In this document: piece by piece, positions 44,660 to 53,844 of the stretch
How positions within the stretch are numbered: the first letter of the stretch is position 1
How the letters are laid out: every line of letters begins with the position of its first letter
NCBI GenBank assembly: GCA_032718475.1
Contig: JAUCBJ010000634.1
Span: forward strand, 1-53,844
Origin: Nemertoderma westbladi
Lineage: Eukaryota > Xenacoelomorpha > Nemertodermatida > Nemertodermatidae
Length of the DNA: 53,844 nt
Direction of reading: 5' to 3'
The notes under the pieces: generated by a model
What the model saw: the letters and a program-made list of their open reading frames with translations, nothing else
Database searches by the model: none
Told to the model about the DNA's origin: nothing
Program-made: the position numbers and the translations under genes

Positions 44660-44868
44660 CTAGTAGCTAGTTTTTGCTATCTTTTTATCAATATTATAGA
44701 AGATTTGCTAGCTATCAATTTTGATATATTTTTTTTTCTAGATCACATTTTTAATTTTTTGTACTAGCTACGGTAGTATTTTCTACTTCTTTTTATAAAT
44801 GTTATAGAACACGTGTAAGCTACAAATTTTGACAAATACTTTTTTTTAAAACACATTTTTTATGTTCT
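44660..44868 (+). repeat. Diverged ~105-bp tandem duplication
   Basis: Two neighbouring copies share the order CTAGCTA or AGTAGCTAG, then CTTTTTAT, ATTATAGAA or GTTATAGAA, GCTA-CAA or AGCTATCAATTTTGA, then a poly-T run and CACATTTTT. They lie between the two arms of the 15-bp minisatellite. Confidence 0.65.
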
Positions 44869-44877
44869 AGAACATTT

Positions 44878-45068
44878 TAACTCTCGATATTTTTACTCTC
44901 GATAATTTTCAACACTCGATATCTTTCAACACTCGATATTTTTCAACACTCGATATTTTTACTCTCGATAATTTTCAACACTCGATATCTTTACTCTCGA
45001 TATTTTAACTCTCGATATTTTTTCTCTCGTTATTTTCACTCTCGATATTTTTACTCTCGATATTTTTC
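44878..45068 (-). repeat. Inverted copy of the 15-bp minisatellite
   Basis: About a dozen copies of TTTTACTCTCGATAT and the variant TTTCAACACTCGATAT, the complement of the units at 43533-44522. With that block it forms a large potential hairpin with a ~355-bp loop. It ends about 130 bp upstream of the sulfotransferase ATG. Confidence 0.92.
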
Positions 45069-45198
45069 ACCATTACCTCTGGCTGCACTGCAGTAAGTAT
45101 CTACTTTATGCATTTTATATAGAAATATATCTGTTTCTGCTGATTATATTGTGTAAAAATAAACGATTAAATATTTTCGGAGGTAATAAATTTAACCA

Positions 45199-46350
45199 AT
45201 GGCTTTAGTTGGCCGTCGTTGTCTGTTCTTCTTATCAGCAGTTTTTATTGCCGCCATAATTATTATTTCACTTAAAGATCAACGGATTTCTGATTATTCC
45301 AGCCCCCGAAAGATTTTTGAAGAAGCGCACGCGGTTGCTAGGATATCCGATTTCAGTGACGTCACCAATAATCATCGGCGAATACGGAAAGTGATTCTCG
45401 TAACATATATGATCAGTGGGTCTTCTTTTCTAGGCGAAATCTTTAATCAAAATCCCAATGTGTTTTACCTATTCGAGCCGTTACAATTTATACAGGGTTA
45501 CATGACCCGTTACCACTCTGAGGATATTCTGAAACAGTTCAACGCAACTTGCGACGGAAATCCCAAGTGTCTAAAAGGAGTCTACATGAGTATCCCGAGC
45601 GAAGCGAAGCTTTCAGCATTGCAAAAAATCCTCAACTGTGATTGGCCGTATAACTTTACGTTATTTCGTGACGGGTTCTTTTCCAAGGCGATAATTGATG
45701 AGGTCGGAAGTTGCGACTACCCTAACTCCGGGAATGTCGAGGTACACAGTCGTTATAATTGTAGTAAGGAAAGACTTACTCGGGCTGAGAAAGTCTGTAA
45801 AACTTACGAAGTTGTTGCGGTTAAAACAATTCGAGTTGATAGTTTGAAGGAGATAGGGGATTTAGTGGACGACGAGTCAGTTGCGGTGATTATTCTCACT
45901 AGGGACCCGCGTGGAAGAGCGGCATCGAATTACGTGAAAGAGATGAAACTGCCTGGCCAGGTTAATCTAGGGAACATCGAGGACAATGGGTTCATTTATT
46001 GCCGCTGGATGGGCACTCTAATTGGTCAGATGACGTCATTTCGGCGTCCCATCCTATTGGTTCGTTATGAGGATTTGTGTACCAACCCAATTGAAACCTA
46101 CAACCGTATTGCTAATTTCACCGGGGTGCCTCCTCACGAAAACGTTGTTAAATTCCTGTCCAATAACTCATTCTACGAAAAGTACCAGCGTGCGATTTGG
46201 CGGAATAATGTGACACCTCGGCTAGCCGCTGATATCGCAGAATCGTGGAAGGAAAGTCTCCCGCGTGATTTCAGTGACTCTTTATATGACCGGTGTAACA
46301 CGGTTGTTGATTTGAACGCATTGGGATACTATCGTAACGCAGTGGGTTGA
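45199..46350 (+). CDS. Carbohydrate (Gal/GlcNAc/GalNAc 6-O) sulfotransferase, single exon
   Basis: This 383-residue type II Golgi protein transfers sulfate from PAPS to a sugar 6-hydroxyl on glycoproteins or glycosaminoglycans. It has a short cytosolic N-terminus, one membrane anchor (about residues 8-25), a stem, then the catalytic domain. The 5'-phosphosulfate loop is at 68-78 (VTYMISGSSFLGEIF), followed by NQNPNVFYLFEPL; the 3'-phosphate motif is at 230-243 (IILTRDPRGRAASN). LVRYEDLCTNP follows (287-297). Four to six N-glycosylation sites (e.g. NAT 115, NFT 152, NCS 187) are present. The normally near-invariant Arg before SGSSF is Ile72. The frame is intact and intronless, like many members of this family. 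It sits in ceramidase intron 2 in the same orientation. The exact substrate class (CHST1/3/6-like) cannot be set. Confidence 0.93.
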   Translation: MALVGRRCLFFLSAVFIAAIIIISLKDQRISDYSSPRKIFEEAHAVARISDFSDVTNNHRRIRKVILVTYMISGSSFLGEIFNQNPNVFYLFEPLQFIQGYMTRYHSEDILKQFNATCDGNPKCLKGVYMSIPSEAKLSALQKILNCDWPYNFTLFRDGFFSKAIIDEVGSCDYPNSGNVEVHSRYNCSKERLTRAEKVCKTYEVVAVKTIRVDSLKEIGDLVDDESVAVIILTRDPRGRAASNYVKEMKLPGQVNLGNIEDNGFIYCRWMGTLIGQMTSFRRPILLVRYEDLCTNPIETYNRIANFTGVPPHENVVKFLSNNSFYEKYQRAIWRNNVTPRLAADIAESWKESLPRDFSDSLYDRCNTVVDLNALGYYRNAVG

Positions 46351-47149
46351 TTTACTGAGTTGGTTAATGGCGCAAAATGACCAGAAACACAAATATTGTG
46401 TTTAATGAGTTTAAAAATAAATGTAATTTTAAATATTCAAAATAACTTTGAAAATAAAAATGAGTTACATCTTCCATCTGATATACTTATTTTTATAATT
46501 TTTGTACGCGGTTTTATTGCAACAGTTTATGGGCGAGGATGAATTACTCTGAATGTGTTTATAGAAAGGTGAATTATGTAGCGTACAATAATGCAATTCA
46601 ATTGTTCTGTAGGATTTCTAGAGTTACTAATGAAATACCAACAAGTAAGTCATTGACATGCGGATAATTAAATATTTAGAATAATTGTGAATTTGTTATA
46701 CAAGTATGTATTCCAATGATTAAGCCTACTTAGAATGACGCGTGGGGTACAACTAGAAAAACAGGTTATTTTTAATATTTGTTCAAACTTAAAATCAATA
46801 ATTTTATATATTATACAGTCCAGGTAATTAATATGACTAAATAATTCTTAATTTAAATAATTTAATTGAAGTAGTATGTAATTCATAAAATTTGACGTCC
46901 TCTAGCGGTCAGCACAGAGGATATGTTTCTTACAAAAAACGAAACTAGTATCTTGACCTTATTAACTTATATATTATTATTATATATTATAATATGGCAT
47001 ATTGGCCATTGACAATAACTGTAAATTGGTAACACTGCATTGTGAACTTATCTAACAGGGTTGCAACATAGGATCAGACTTAATTCTGGGACATAAACAC
47101 GACGCCAGTCAGAGTTATTACCGGTATTATCTACTGTATATTTCAGATA
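46351..47149. other. 3' flank of the sulfotransferase gene; no further gene
   Basis: AATAAA signals at 46416-46421 and 46453-46458 are the likely poly(A) signals of the sulfotransferase mRNA, giving a 3' UTR of about 100-130 bases. The remaining ~0.7 kb is AT-rich DNA without supported features. Confidence 0.55.
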
Positions 47150-47379
47150 GGGGGGGAAACTGGACGCAATAAAAATTCATTCCTCTCCAGGGGAAATTCG
47201 CCGCAAATAACAGCTGATTATTCTCAAAAATAAATCTGTAGCCTGTTCTATTGTGCTTAGTTTATTGTTTTGGTTAAAATAACGTGCCACTGTAACCTGC
47301 TCCTTTCCCTAAATTGAGAATTTAACATTGAGGCGGGATATTAATTCGCCAAGGCGGGTTTTGCGTCCAGTTTCCCCCC
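47150..47379. mobile_element. Small MITE, ~230 bp, perfect 19-bp inverted ends
   Basis: GGGGGGAAACTGGACGCAA at the left end is the exact complement of TTGCGTCCAGTTTCCCCCC at the right end (47361-47379). Just inside are GGGGAAATTCGCC near the left end and ATTCGCCAAGGCGGG near the right end. No open frame. I could not recognise a convincing target duplication, so the superfamily is undefined. Confidence 0.82.
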
Positions 47380-47647
47380 TGTCTCGTATATTTATATATA
47401 TTATATTAAATATTATAACCAACATTTTATTTACATATTGCATTGGAGTATTGAAATGCGTATAAAACGGCAAGCGTGAGTGATGAGTGATTAAGGGGAG
47501 AGCCTGAGAGGATTGCTCTGTTTGCATAGATGACACAGTCAACTATGCAAACAGAGGATGAATGAACAATGCATAGTATGTTATATATATTGAGGTTATA
47601 TATGTTATATATATATATATATATTGTTATACAATTTATATACATTG
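47380..47647. other. AT-rich DNA with (TA)n microsatellite
   Basis: No gene; a (TA)n run lies at about 47605-47624, just upstream of a LINE fragment. Confidence 0.6.
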
Positions 47648-48371
47648 TGTTGGCCTCTTTGTGAATAGCACAAAGACCAAAATTCTGACAGTAAACATGG
47701 ATTCAGATCAGCAGAAAATTGATCGGGATAACATTCAATCGCTGGATGGACTGGTAAGTCATGTGAACGACTTCTGCTACCTTGGATCATGGGTTTGGAG
47801 GTCTGCTGAAGATCTCCGAATTCGCAAAGGAAAAGCCTGGTCCGCCATCCACAAGCTATCCAGGATCTGGAAGAGCTCTGACATCTCATGCTCTTTAAAG
47901 GTACGCCTTTTCCGTGCAGCAGTGGAGCCTGTGCTGCTCTATGGCAGCCCATGCTGGGCTCTAACTGCTGAAGACACCAGGTCCTTGGATGGCACAAACA
48001 CCAGGATGCTTCGCCGGGTGCACAACATAGCATATGATGCACACATAAGCAATGAGGTGTTATATAAATATGGTAACATCTCATTGCCAAGACCTAGCAT
48101 CACCCTGCAGAAACGCCGTCTAATGCTTGCTGGGCACTGTTTCCGCCGGCAGGATCAACCTGTACACAACCTTGTGCTGTGGCAGCCTGCTGGCGAGAAT
48201 AGACGTGGTGGACAGCCAATTACTTTCCTCAAACGCCTGCTCAAGGACACAGGACTTGAGAACAGGAATGAATTAGGAAATTGTATGGCTGACCGCAAGA
48301 TCTGGGGGCGCTATGTTTCTGGGGCCGCCGGCACTGCACCCTAGTGCAAGCCGATCATCATCATCATGTTA
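47648..48371 (+). pseudogene. LINE fragment, C-terminal part, different subfamily, (ATC)n tail
   Basis: An open frame runs from GTTGGCCTCTTTGTGAATAG (the part just after FADD in the full LINE) to the stop at 48342-48344. It is homologous to the last ~230 codons of the 23606-26503 ORF (FCYLGSW, LYGSPCWALTAEDT, LAGHCFRRQDQPVHNLVLWQP), but is clearly diverged (e.g. GLVSHVND, HNIAYDAHISN). The 3' tail is (ATC)4 instead of (TAG)n. Most of the reverse transcriptase is missing through 5' truncation, so it is non-functional although this part has no stop. Confidence 0.87.
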
Positions 48372-49273
48372 TATATATAGTATGGAACAAAAGGGTATAG
48401 TGCAATTATATTGGAGGAAGGTTGTATCTACTGTTACAGTAAGGGGGACGGACAATACAGTAAGCTATTGATAAAAGGGCCCTTACAAAAAGCTCGAGAA
48501 ATAACATGTAACATTATTGATGAGATGAGAGGTGTTAATCTATATAGACATTAGTAGTAACAGTCACATGTTATCTATTTTGGTGTAGTGGTTCATTCTT
48601 GAATATTTATTAGGTAGTGAATAACAACTACAATGTCACCTCTCTCGGTACCATTAATCCTTGATTACGGGATTTGATTATTGGTAATATTGTATTGTTT
48701 GTACGCTATCCTGAACGTACTTGATATAGCAGTATCATGTTATACTCAATATCTTGCAACAACAAGACTCATTATTTTCCATCGAACTCCTCAGGTTTCC
48801 AAAACAAACCCTCGACTGGGATTTATCCCAACAGTACCAGTAGGACCTCTGGTCGATACCTCTGAGTGTATCTGATTCAGAAGAGGAGGTCAACACCAAC
48901 ACGAGAAGGAGTATACATAAGGATCGTTCATGGATTCCCAACCCGACGGACACGGAATACTCTCACAGTAAATGGAAATATAAATAGAGAAATAATTTAA
49001 TTAATCATTCTTGGAATTAATGATTATTCAACAGAATATTCCGCCAGTCGGTTTGGTTGGCATTTCTCGCCAAGAGGCGGTTATTGAGCGGCGATATTCA
49101 TTACACTTATTCCTTGGTAATTGACCCCGTAATTAGCGTTCCCCTAAGCGCATTGTGGAAGGAAGAACGATTCTCTAAGGTTTGGATTTCCCCACCCCAC
49201 CGCATCTCTCTTGTCTCGAATAGCTGATGTTTACGTAAACCGGCGGTAACTCCTACGATGTGCCGTATAGAAC
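48372..49273. other. Non-coding DNA with a dispersed repeat
   Basis: No gene is supported. 48700-48900 resembles 23380-23560 (see that entry). The rest shows no recognisable structure. Confidence 0.4.
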
Positions 49274-49287
49274 TAGCTGAATTACCA

Positions 49288-50041
49288 AATTTTAGGTTTG
49301 ATAGAATTCTATTAAATCGCATCAGGGATCCCATTGAGAGACTGCTACGTGGAAATCAGAATGGGTTCCGTAAAGGTCGTGGGACCATGGAGCCCATTTT
49401 GGCACTTAGAAGGATAATTGAAGAGTTATCAAAAAAGAAAGACAGGCATCTGGCTGTTATCTTTGTTGACTTCTTCAAGGTCTTTGATTCATTCTCTCGC
49501 TCACGTATGTTCAGCATACTTTCATTATATGGGATTCCTGATGAAATTATAGCAGCAATCAAATCAGTGTACGATGGTTCGACAACATTTGTGTCTACTG
49601 TTGACGGTGACACAGAACCATTTGAACTCTGGATGGCACATTCACAAGAATGCTACGCCGGCTTCATTGTGTCAAGTACAATGCACACATATTCAACCAG
49701 ACACTATATAACATTGGAGGTGTCTCATTGGTTCCCCAAAGCTTGACACTAGAACAAAATCCCCTCCGCTTTGCAGGACATTGCTTTCGCCGTGAGGACC
49801 ACCCTGTGCATAATCTTGTACTTTGGCAGCCTCATGGAGTGAATAGGCATGGTGGACAGCCCATGACTTTCTTGAGACGCATCTTAAAGGACACTGGCCT
49901 TGAAGATGCGGATGATCTACTGTAGCAAATGTCATGAGTGATAGGGAGTTGTGGCGGTGCAATTTTGTCGACAAGCCGGCACAGCATTCTTAAAAATGCA
50001 GCTGCAATGCAGCATTCCGATCCTAGTAGTAGTAGTAGTAG
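49288..50041 (+). pseudogene. LINE fragment with internal deletion, (TAG)n tail and 14-bp target duplication
   Basis: The copy begins about 49302 within the reverse-transcriptase region (ILLNRIRDPIERLLRG). It is almost identical to the intact LINE up to GDTEPFE, where about 0.6 kb is lost, including GVLQGD and FADD, and resumes at LWMAHSQECYAG (frame changed). It continues to the usual 3' end and a (TAG)7-type tail. TAGCTGAATTACCA flanks it at 49274-49287 and 50042-50055. It shows that this LINE family was mobile recently enough to keep perfect duplications. Confidence 0.9.
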
Positions 50042-50055
50042 TAGCTGAATTACCA

Positions 50056-50582
50056 GCCGGCGTTAAAAGTCACCCGACGTAAAAATTTCCCATACTTATG
50101 CATAATTTGCTGCCTATATATTATATAGCCAAAACGCTTTTGCTGCGTTACCATAACATCACACCAGAACGCTGATGCGTTGACATAATTTGTAACAAAT
50201 ATATTTTGTATTAGATCAATAGCTCTACAGAATGCAATATATCAATATGAAATATTTTTTCAAACCGTAGTTGCGGTATAGTACAACCTGCAATAACAAA
50301 TTCTAGAACAATGAAAACAATCTAGTTTAATTAAAAAAAACTCACAATTTGCGAATTACAATGCGTAATGTATTTCTCCGCCGCCATTTTTGATCTCTTT
50401 TTTTTTAGTAATGCGATATAAAGCCTTGTTATTTAAATGATGGCCCTTGGTTCATTCAACACAACTCCTCTCGCCTTATTATATTAGCTGGGTCTACATA
50501 TTAGTTTCACCACCCTCCAAGAGATATAATGGTGATGACAAATATATCCCTGCAGTGAATATGGCAGTAATGAGTTAACTGT
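50056..50582. other. Non-coding DNA; copy of a short dispersed repeat
   Basis: 50147-50250 resembles 17935-18030 (GCGTTAC, CCAGAACGCTGATG, GTTGACATAAT, TGTAACAAA in order). No gene is supported. Confidence 0.5.
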
Positions 50583-52126
50583 GGGGCGAGCCACGAAGTG
50601 AGTGAGCCTTAGCGTAGTGGTACCATTAATCAACCTGTCGTTCTGTCGTTCTGTCGTGTTCAATTTTAAACGTTAATAACTCGGCCAATCTTTGATGAAA
50701 TCTATCCAAACTTGGTACACATGTTGTTTGGCAAAAGTTTAGAAATTTTCCAAGTAGAATTTCCGTGTGGCCTTCGAGAAGCTAAGATAATAGCAGTTAA
50801 TTAGTTAATTAAGTTGATTGCGGTGAAAACGCCATTTTCAACCTGCCTTTTAAAGGAAATTAATTGTTTTACAGTATAAGATTTAAATAATTATACTTAA
50901 AAATTATACAGATATAATCCCCATACGCCATTCTATTATAGTTTTTAATTAGTTTAAGTGATTTCCTTTAATAAATGTGTCTTTAATTGATCTAAACGTA
51001 ATTAAACCGCACAATTATTGAGTACAAATTTAATCCTTCCCATTATTGGTCAAGTCTCTGCTGGTGTGGAGCTAGCTGCTGGGAGTTGTGGCTGTAGACT
51101 AACCTGAGAGGAATTGTAATAGAGGCAACCAGTATTGCTATTCCAGCCCAATCACTGAATTGTGTTTATTATAGGCTGGACGGGCCGCATAACCGTTCGA
51201 CTATTACTACTATTGCTATCTCAGTTAAATGACAGATATAATAACATAAATACAATCCATGGCATGGCTGTTGTAGGCTTCTGAAATAGTTTATTCCACA
51301 ATGTATATGTCTGGTTATTTTTTAATTGAATTTTTGCAAAGTAGTAAAATTAATGTTCTTAAAAATAATATTATTATTTTATATGTAACCTAGGAAATTA
51401 GCTACATTTTTTCGCTGCAGCTTTAAGAGTGTACATTGATTTAATATTATTTCAATACCCATATTACTACATCGGCATAAGATGCGTTGGCGTTGTATCA
51501 CACATCTCCACATATCACACATCTCCACATAGATGTATCAACAGTTACTCGCACAGTTTCGAAACTTCGCATAGTTATAAATGTATAAAGATCGTCAGTC
51601 TGCGTTTAGGAAAAATATTTTATGACAAAACAGGACAAGCGACGAGCGCAACGAGGCATATAATGAAGACGAGTACTGCGTTGACTAAATTATTATATAA
51701 ACCACCTGGCTTCACATATTGATCGCATCCCTAGTTATTATTATTATAAAGATCGTCCTAGCTTGCGTTTAAGAAATATATTTAAATACAAAACAGGACG
51801 AACGCAAAGAGGCTTATAATGAAAACGAGTACTGCGTTTATTATATTCCTATAAACCACCTGGCTTTGCATATTTAACGTGCGATTGGAAATAAGTTCGT
51901 GCTACCCTTCCGTGGGTGGTAGATGTCGCGGTTATGTATTGGTGGTTGGGAAGGGTGGGGGGGGGGGGGGGGAGATTAAAAGGGGTGAACACGTACTGTC
52001 CACCTTTCTTTGATTGATTGGTGGTGTGGGTAAATTTCTCAAAACCTGATTTTGTGATACAGTCGCTGCATTTTAATTTGTATATAATAACTAGGCCTCG
52101 TGCTGCGCGAAGTCCCCACGAACGTG
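50583..52126 (+). repeat. Solitary tenth copy of the array-family unit
   Basis: 1544 bp with one 56-bp GGGGCGAGCC box, two 8-mers, AT-rich middle, two core repeats, a G-run and the terminal hairpin (with CGAAGTCCCCACGAACGTG). It is more diverged than the array units (changed middle at about 51000-51220). It lies 8.4 kb from the array in the same orientation and shows both ends of a single unit in unrelated flanks: ...TTAACT before and ...TATATATTG after. Confidence 0.93.
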
Positions 52127-52618
52127 TATATATTGTTTCAGATCTGCGAATGTAATAATTTATTGGCCTTTTGTTAGTTAAACAATACATTCGTACAGAA
52201 TAATTAAAATTCGGTCAATTTAAATTAGTGACAGCAAATGCTTCTTTCCGATATTTTTTCTTATCAAACACAGGTTACATTTTGTTGACAAAAAAGGCTT
52301 ATTTTTCAATGAGTTAACAACATCCATTATCACAAAGTAATATTAGCAAGATAAACGGGACAACAGGATGGTTTAAATTCCAAAAATCAGTATTATTTAC
52401 TTACAATTATTTACATCGGTAATACTAAGGATATTTAATTACGGCTGTTTAAAGGTGTCTTTGTACGTAGAAAATTCGCCGTAGAAAATTCCCAGATACG
52501 CGCCTGATGGTGATTGGTCAGCCTATAACCATGTACATTACATGTAGACTGAGAGTCCAATGTAGGTCTATTGCTGTTATACGTTGTTTATAATTATATC
52601 ATTGACATTAACTTCTAG
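52127..52618 (+). other. 3' end of ceramidase intron 2
   Basis: No repeat family or gene recognised. A duplicated GTAGAAAATTC pair lies near 52467-52490. The acceptor TAACTTCTAG ends at 52618. Confidence 0.5.
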
Positions 52619-52795
52619 GTTATTAAGAAGCTACAGGTTTTCTACAAGGATGTCTATAACGAGGGGAATGTGGTAATATCGGGAATTCATACACATTCCT
52701 CACCAGCTGGATTCCTACAGTATGTTCTATACGACATCACATCGTTGGGTTTCTCTAAAGAAACATTTGACTCATTAGTCAATGGTATCGTTAAG
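52619..52795 (+). CDS. ASAH2: Neutral ceramidase, coding exon 3
   Basis: 59 codons read VIKKLQVFYKDVYNEGNVVI and then SGIHTHSSPAGFLQYVLYDI and further to NGIVK. HTHSSPAG matches the family signature HTHSGPAG, whose His is a ligand of the active-site zinc; here Gly is replaced by Ser. The exon ends at AAG followed by GCAAGT, a GC donor with otherwise perfect consensus; reading through it gives a stop after two more residues (A-S-stop). An alternative GT donor (ATC|GTTAAG) lies 6 bases upstream but would drop the conserved Lys. The exon is phase 0 at both ends. The catalytic Ser region and the rest of the enzyme lie beyond the window. Confidence 0.9.
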
Positions 52796-53425
52796 GCAAG
52801 TTGAACTGCGTGTTTTAATATATTTTGTTTTTATATGTTATATGATTACTTTATATTATTATTGTATATATATATTATTATTAGTGCGGTAGGTACTTTA
52901 TATTACTACTTTATCTCATTTATTAGTAACTTTATGTAATTACCCAATAATATTCCTCACCAAAGTGTAAAAAACACATCAATGAAACTGTTTCTTCATT
53001 AATTAAATAGATTAAGTAATAATCCTGAAAATTAATCGTAAACCATAAAATTAAACGTGTGACTCCTCCCCTGTAGATAATTGTCTCAGATTTAAAGAGT
53101 CTTATTGTCAGATAAGTTAAGGGCACCGCCGACCTCATTCAAGCATCCGACAACTTTTCAAACTGAAAGTTTCAAATTTTAAACGTTTCAAACTGAAAGT
53201 ATCTGCATAGGCTGGAACAGTGGAACATGGCGATGGCATGAGCTTGAGAACCAACAACTGTAACTGTAAGAGAGAAGTCGCCAGTTTATCCGTTGGATTC
53301 ACTGCGTGGCCAAGCATTGACCCAACGTGGTATATACTGTAGGGATGGTTTTACATAACTTCGAAGAATTAAAGACAATTTTATCGAATTTGAGTACCGG
53401 TACCACTCAAAGAGGCTATTACCCT
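52796..53425 (+). other. Ceramidase intron 3, left part
   Basis: Begins with GCAAGT and continues past the window end, interrupted by a LINE fragment. TTTCAAACTGAAAGT occurs twice, 30 bp apart (about 53157 and 53187). No gene is supported. Confidence 0.55.
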
Positions 53426-53706
53426 ACTACTACTAGGATCGGCATGCTGCATTGCAGCTGCATTTTTAAGAATGCTGTGCCGGCTTGTCAACAAAATTGC
53501 ACCGCCACAACTCCCTATCACCCATGACATTTGCTAGATCATCCGCATCTTTAAGGCCAGTGTCCTTTAAGATGCGTCTCAAGAAAGTCATGGGCTGTCC
53601 ACCATGCTTATTCACTCCATGAGGCTGCCAAAGTACAAGATTATGCACTGGTTGGTCCTCACGGCGAAAGCAATGTCCTGCAAAGCGGAGGCGATTTTGT
53701 TCTAGT
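53426..53706 (-). pseudogene. LINE fragment, 3' end only, (TAG)n tail
   Basis: The minus strand matches the last ~75 codons of the intact LINE (HNLVLWQPHGVNKHGGQPMT) and its 3' end, with a (TAG)4-type tail at 53426-53437. The copy is 5'-truncated at about 53706. It lies antisense in ceramidase intron 3. Confidence 0.88.
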
Positions 53707-53844
53707 AATACTTGTTAATACTCAAATACTCAATACTTGTTAAGCAATATGGAATTAACCAACCTAAATAAATAAACCATTCTGTGGAACATTAAGAATT
53801 GAAACTTGCAGAAACTTTTATCAGTAGTTGGTAATTGTTAAGGT
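53707..53844. other. Window end; no feature
   Basis: AT-rich DNA with a small direct repeat (AATACTTGTTAA twice, about 53706-53740). It belongs to ceramidase intron 3. Confidence 0.5.

Larger units (their letters stand above)
21818..52618 (+). other. Second intron of the ceramidase gene, ~30.8 kb, repeat-filled
   Basis: It runs from donor GTGAGT (21818) to acceptor TAACTTCTAG (ending 52618). It contains a reverse-transcriptase scrap, a hAT MITE, a near-complete LINE, a nine-unit tandem array with a transposon inside it, an inverted minisatellite, a complete sulfotransferase gene, a small MITE, two LINE fragments and a solitary array-family unit. Both flanking exons are phase 0 and the protein joins sensibly across it. 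A misassembly that inserted the array is the main alternative. Confidence 0.75.

Noticed and set aside
45086-45121. Possible 5' UTR intron before the sulfotransferase (GCA|GTAAGTATC to TTATATAG)
   Set aside because: The donor looks good, but the nearest acceptor would give an intron of only ~30 bp, and other acceptors before the ATG are weak. Not supported without RNA data.

Overview
The window is animal genomic DNA, most likely from a marine invertebrate. It has spliced genes with canonical splice sites, APE-type LINEs, a BEL/Pao retroelement remnant, MULE and hAT DNA transposons, and AT-rich intergenic DNA. The exact phylum cannot be fixed from the sequence; the composite 1.5 kb repeats with a ~161-bp core resemble repeats known from molluscs, but this is only a hint.

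Three host genes are supported. (1) A TMEM117-like eight-pass membrane protein lies on the minus strand in two coding exons (11424-12244 and 7750-8683); their splice joins exactly in frame. (2) A neutral ceramidase (ASAH2-like) lies on the plus strand. Its first three coding exons are at 20571-20690, 21674-21817 and 52619-52795, all phase 0, and the gene runs off the right end. (3) A single-exon carbohydrate 6-O-sulfotransferase lies at 45199-46350, nested in the ~30.8 kb second ceramidase intron.

The rest is repeats. From the left: a BEL/Pao integrase fragment (976-2235) with a possible LTR start; a broken Cys-rich, basic-tailed Gag-like gene (3857-5306); a LINE fragment inside the TMEM117 intron; a CCAAT-bearing inverted minisatellite (12720-13440); and a complete degenerate MULE (13634-17462) with ~1.07 kb terminal inverted repeats and a perfect 9-bp target duplication. 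The ceramidase intron then holds a reverse-transcriptase scrap, a hAT MITE with a perfect 8-bp duplication, and a nearly complete LINE with a 965-codon ORF. Next comes a 15.7 kb head-to-tail array of nine ~1.5-1.75 kb non-coding units (26519-42229), then an inverted 15-bp minisatellite just upstream of the sulfotransferase, a small MITE, two more LINE fragments, and a solitary tenth unit of the array family (50583-52126).

The array is the most unusual object. Each unit carries GC-rich 56-bp boxes and 8-bp repeats at one end, two ~161-bp core repeats, a poly-G tract and a conserved terminal hairpin. Unit variants recur in a higher-order order (A B A C D B C D D). Its architecture recalls non-autonomous rolling-circle (Helitron/Helentron) composites, but no replicase is encoded here, so that link is inference.
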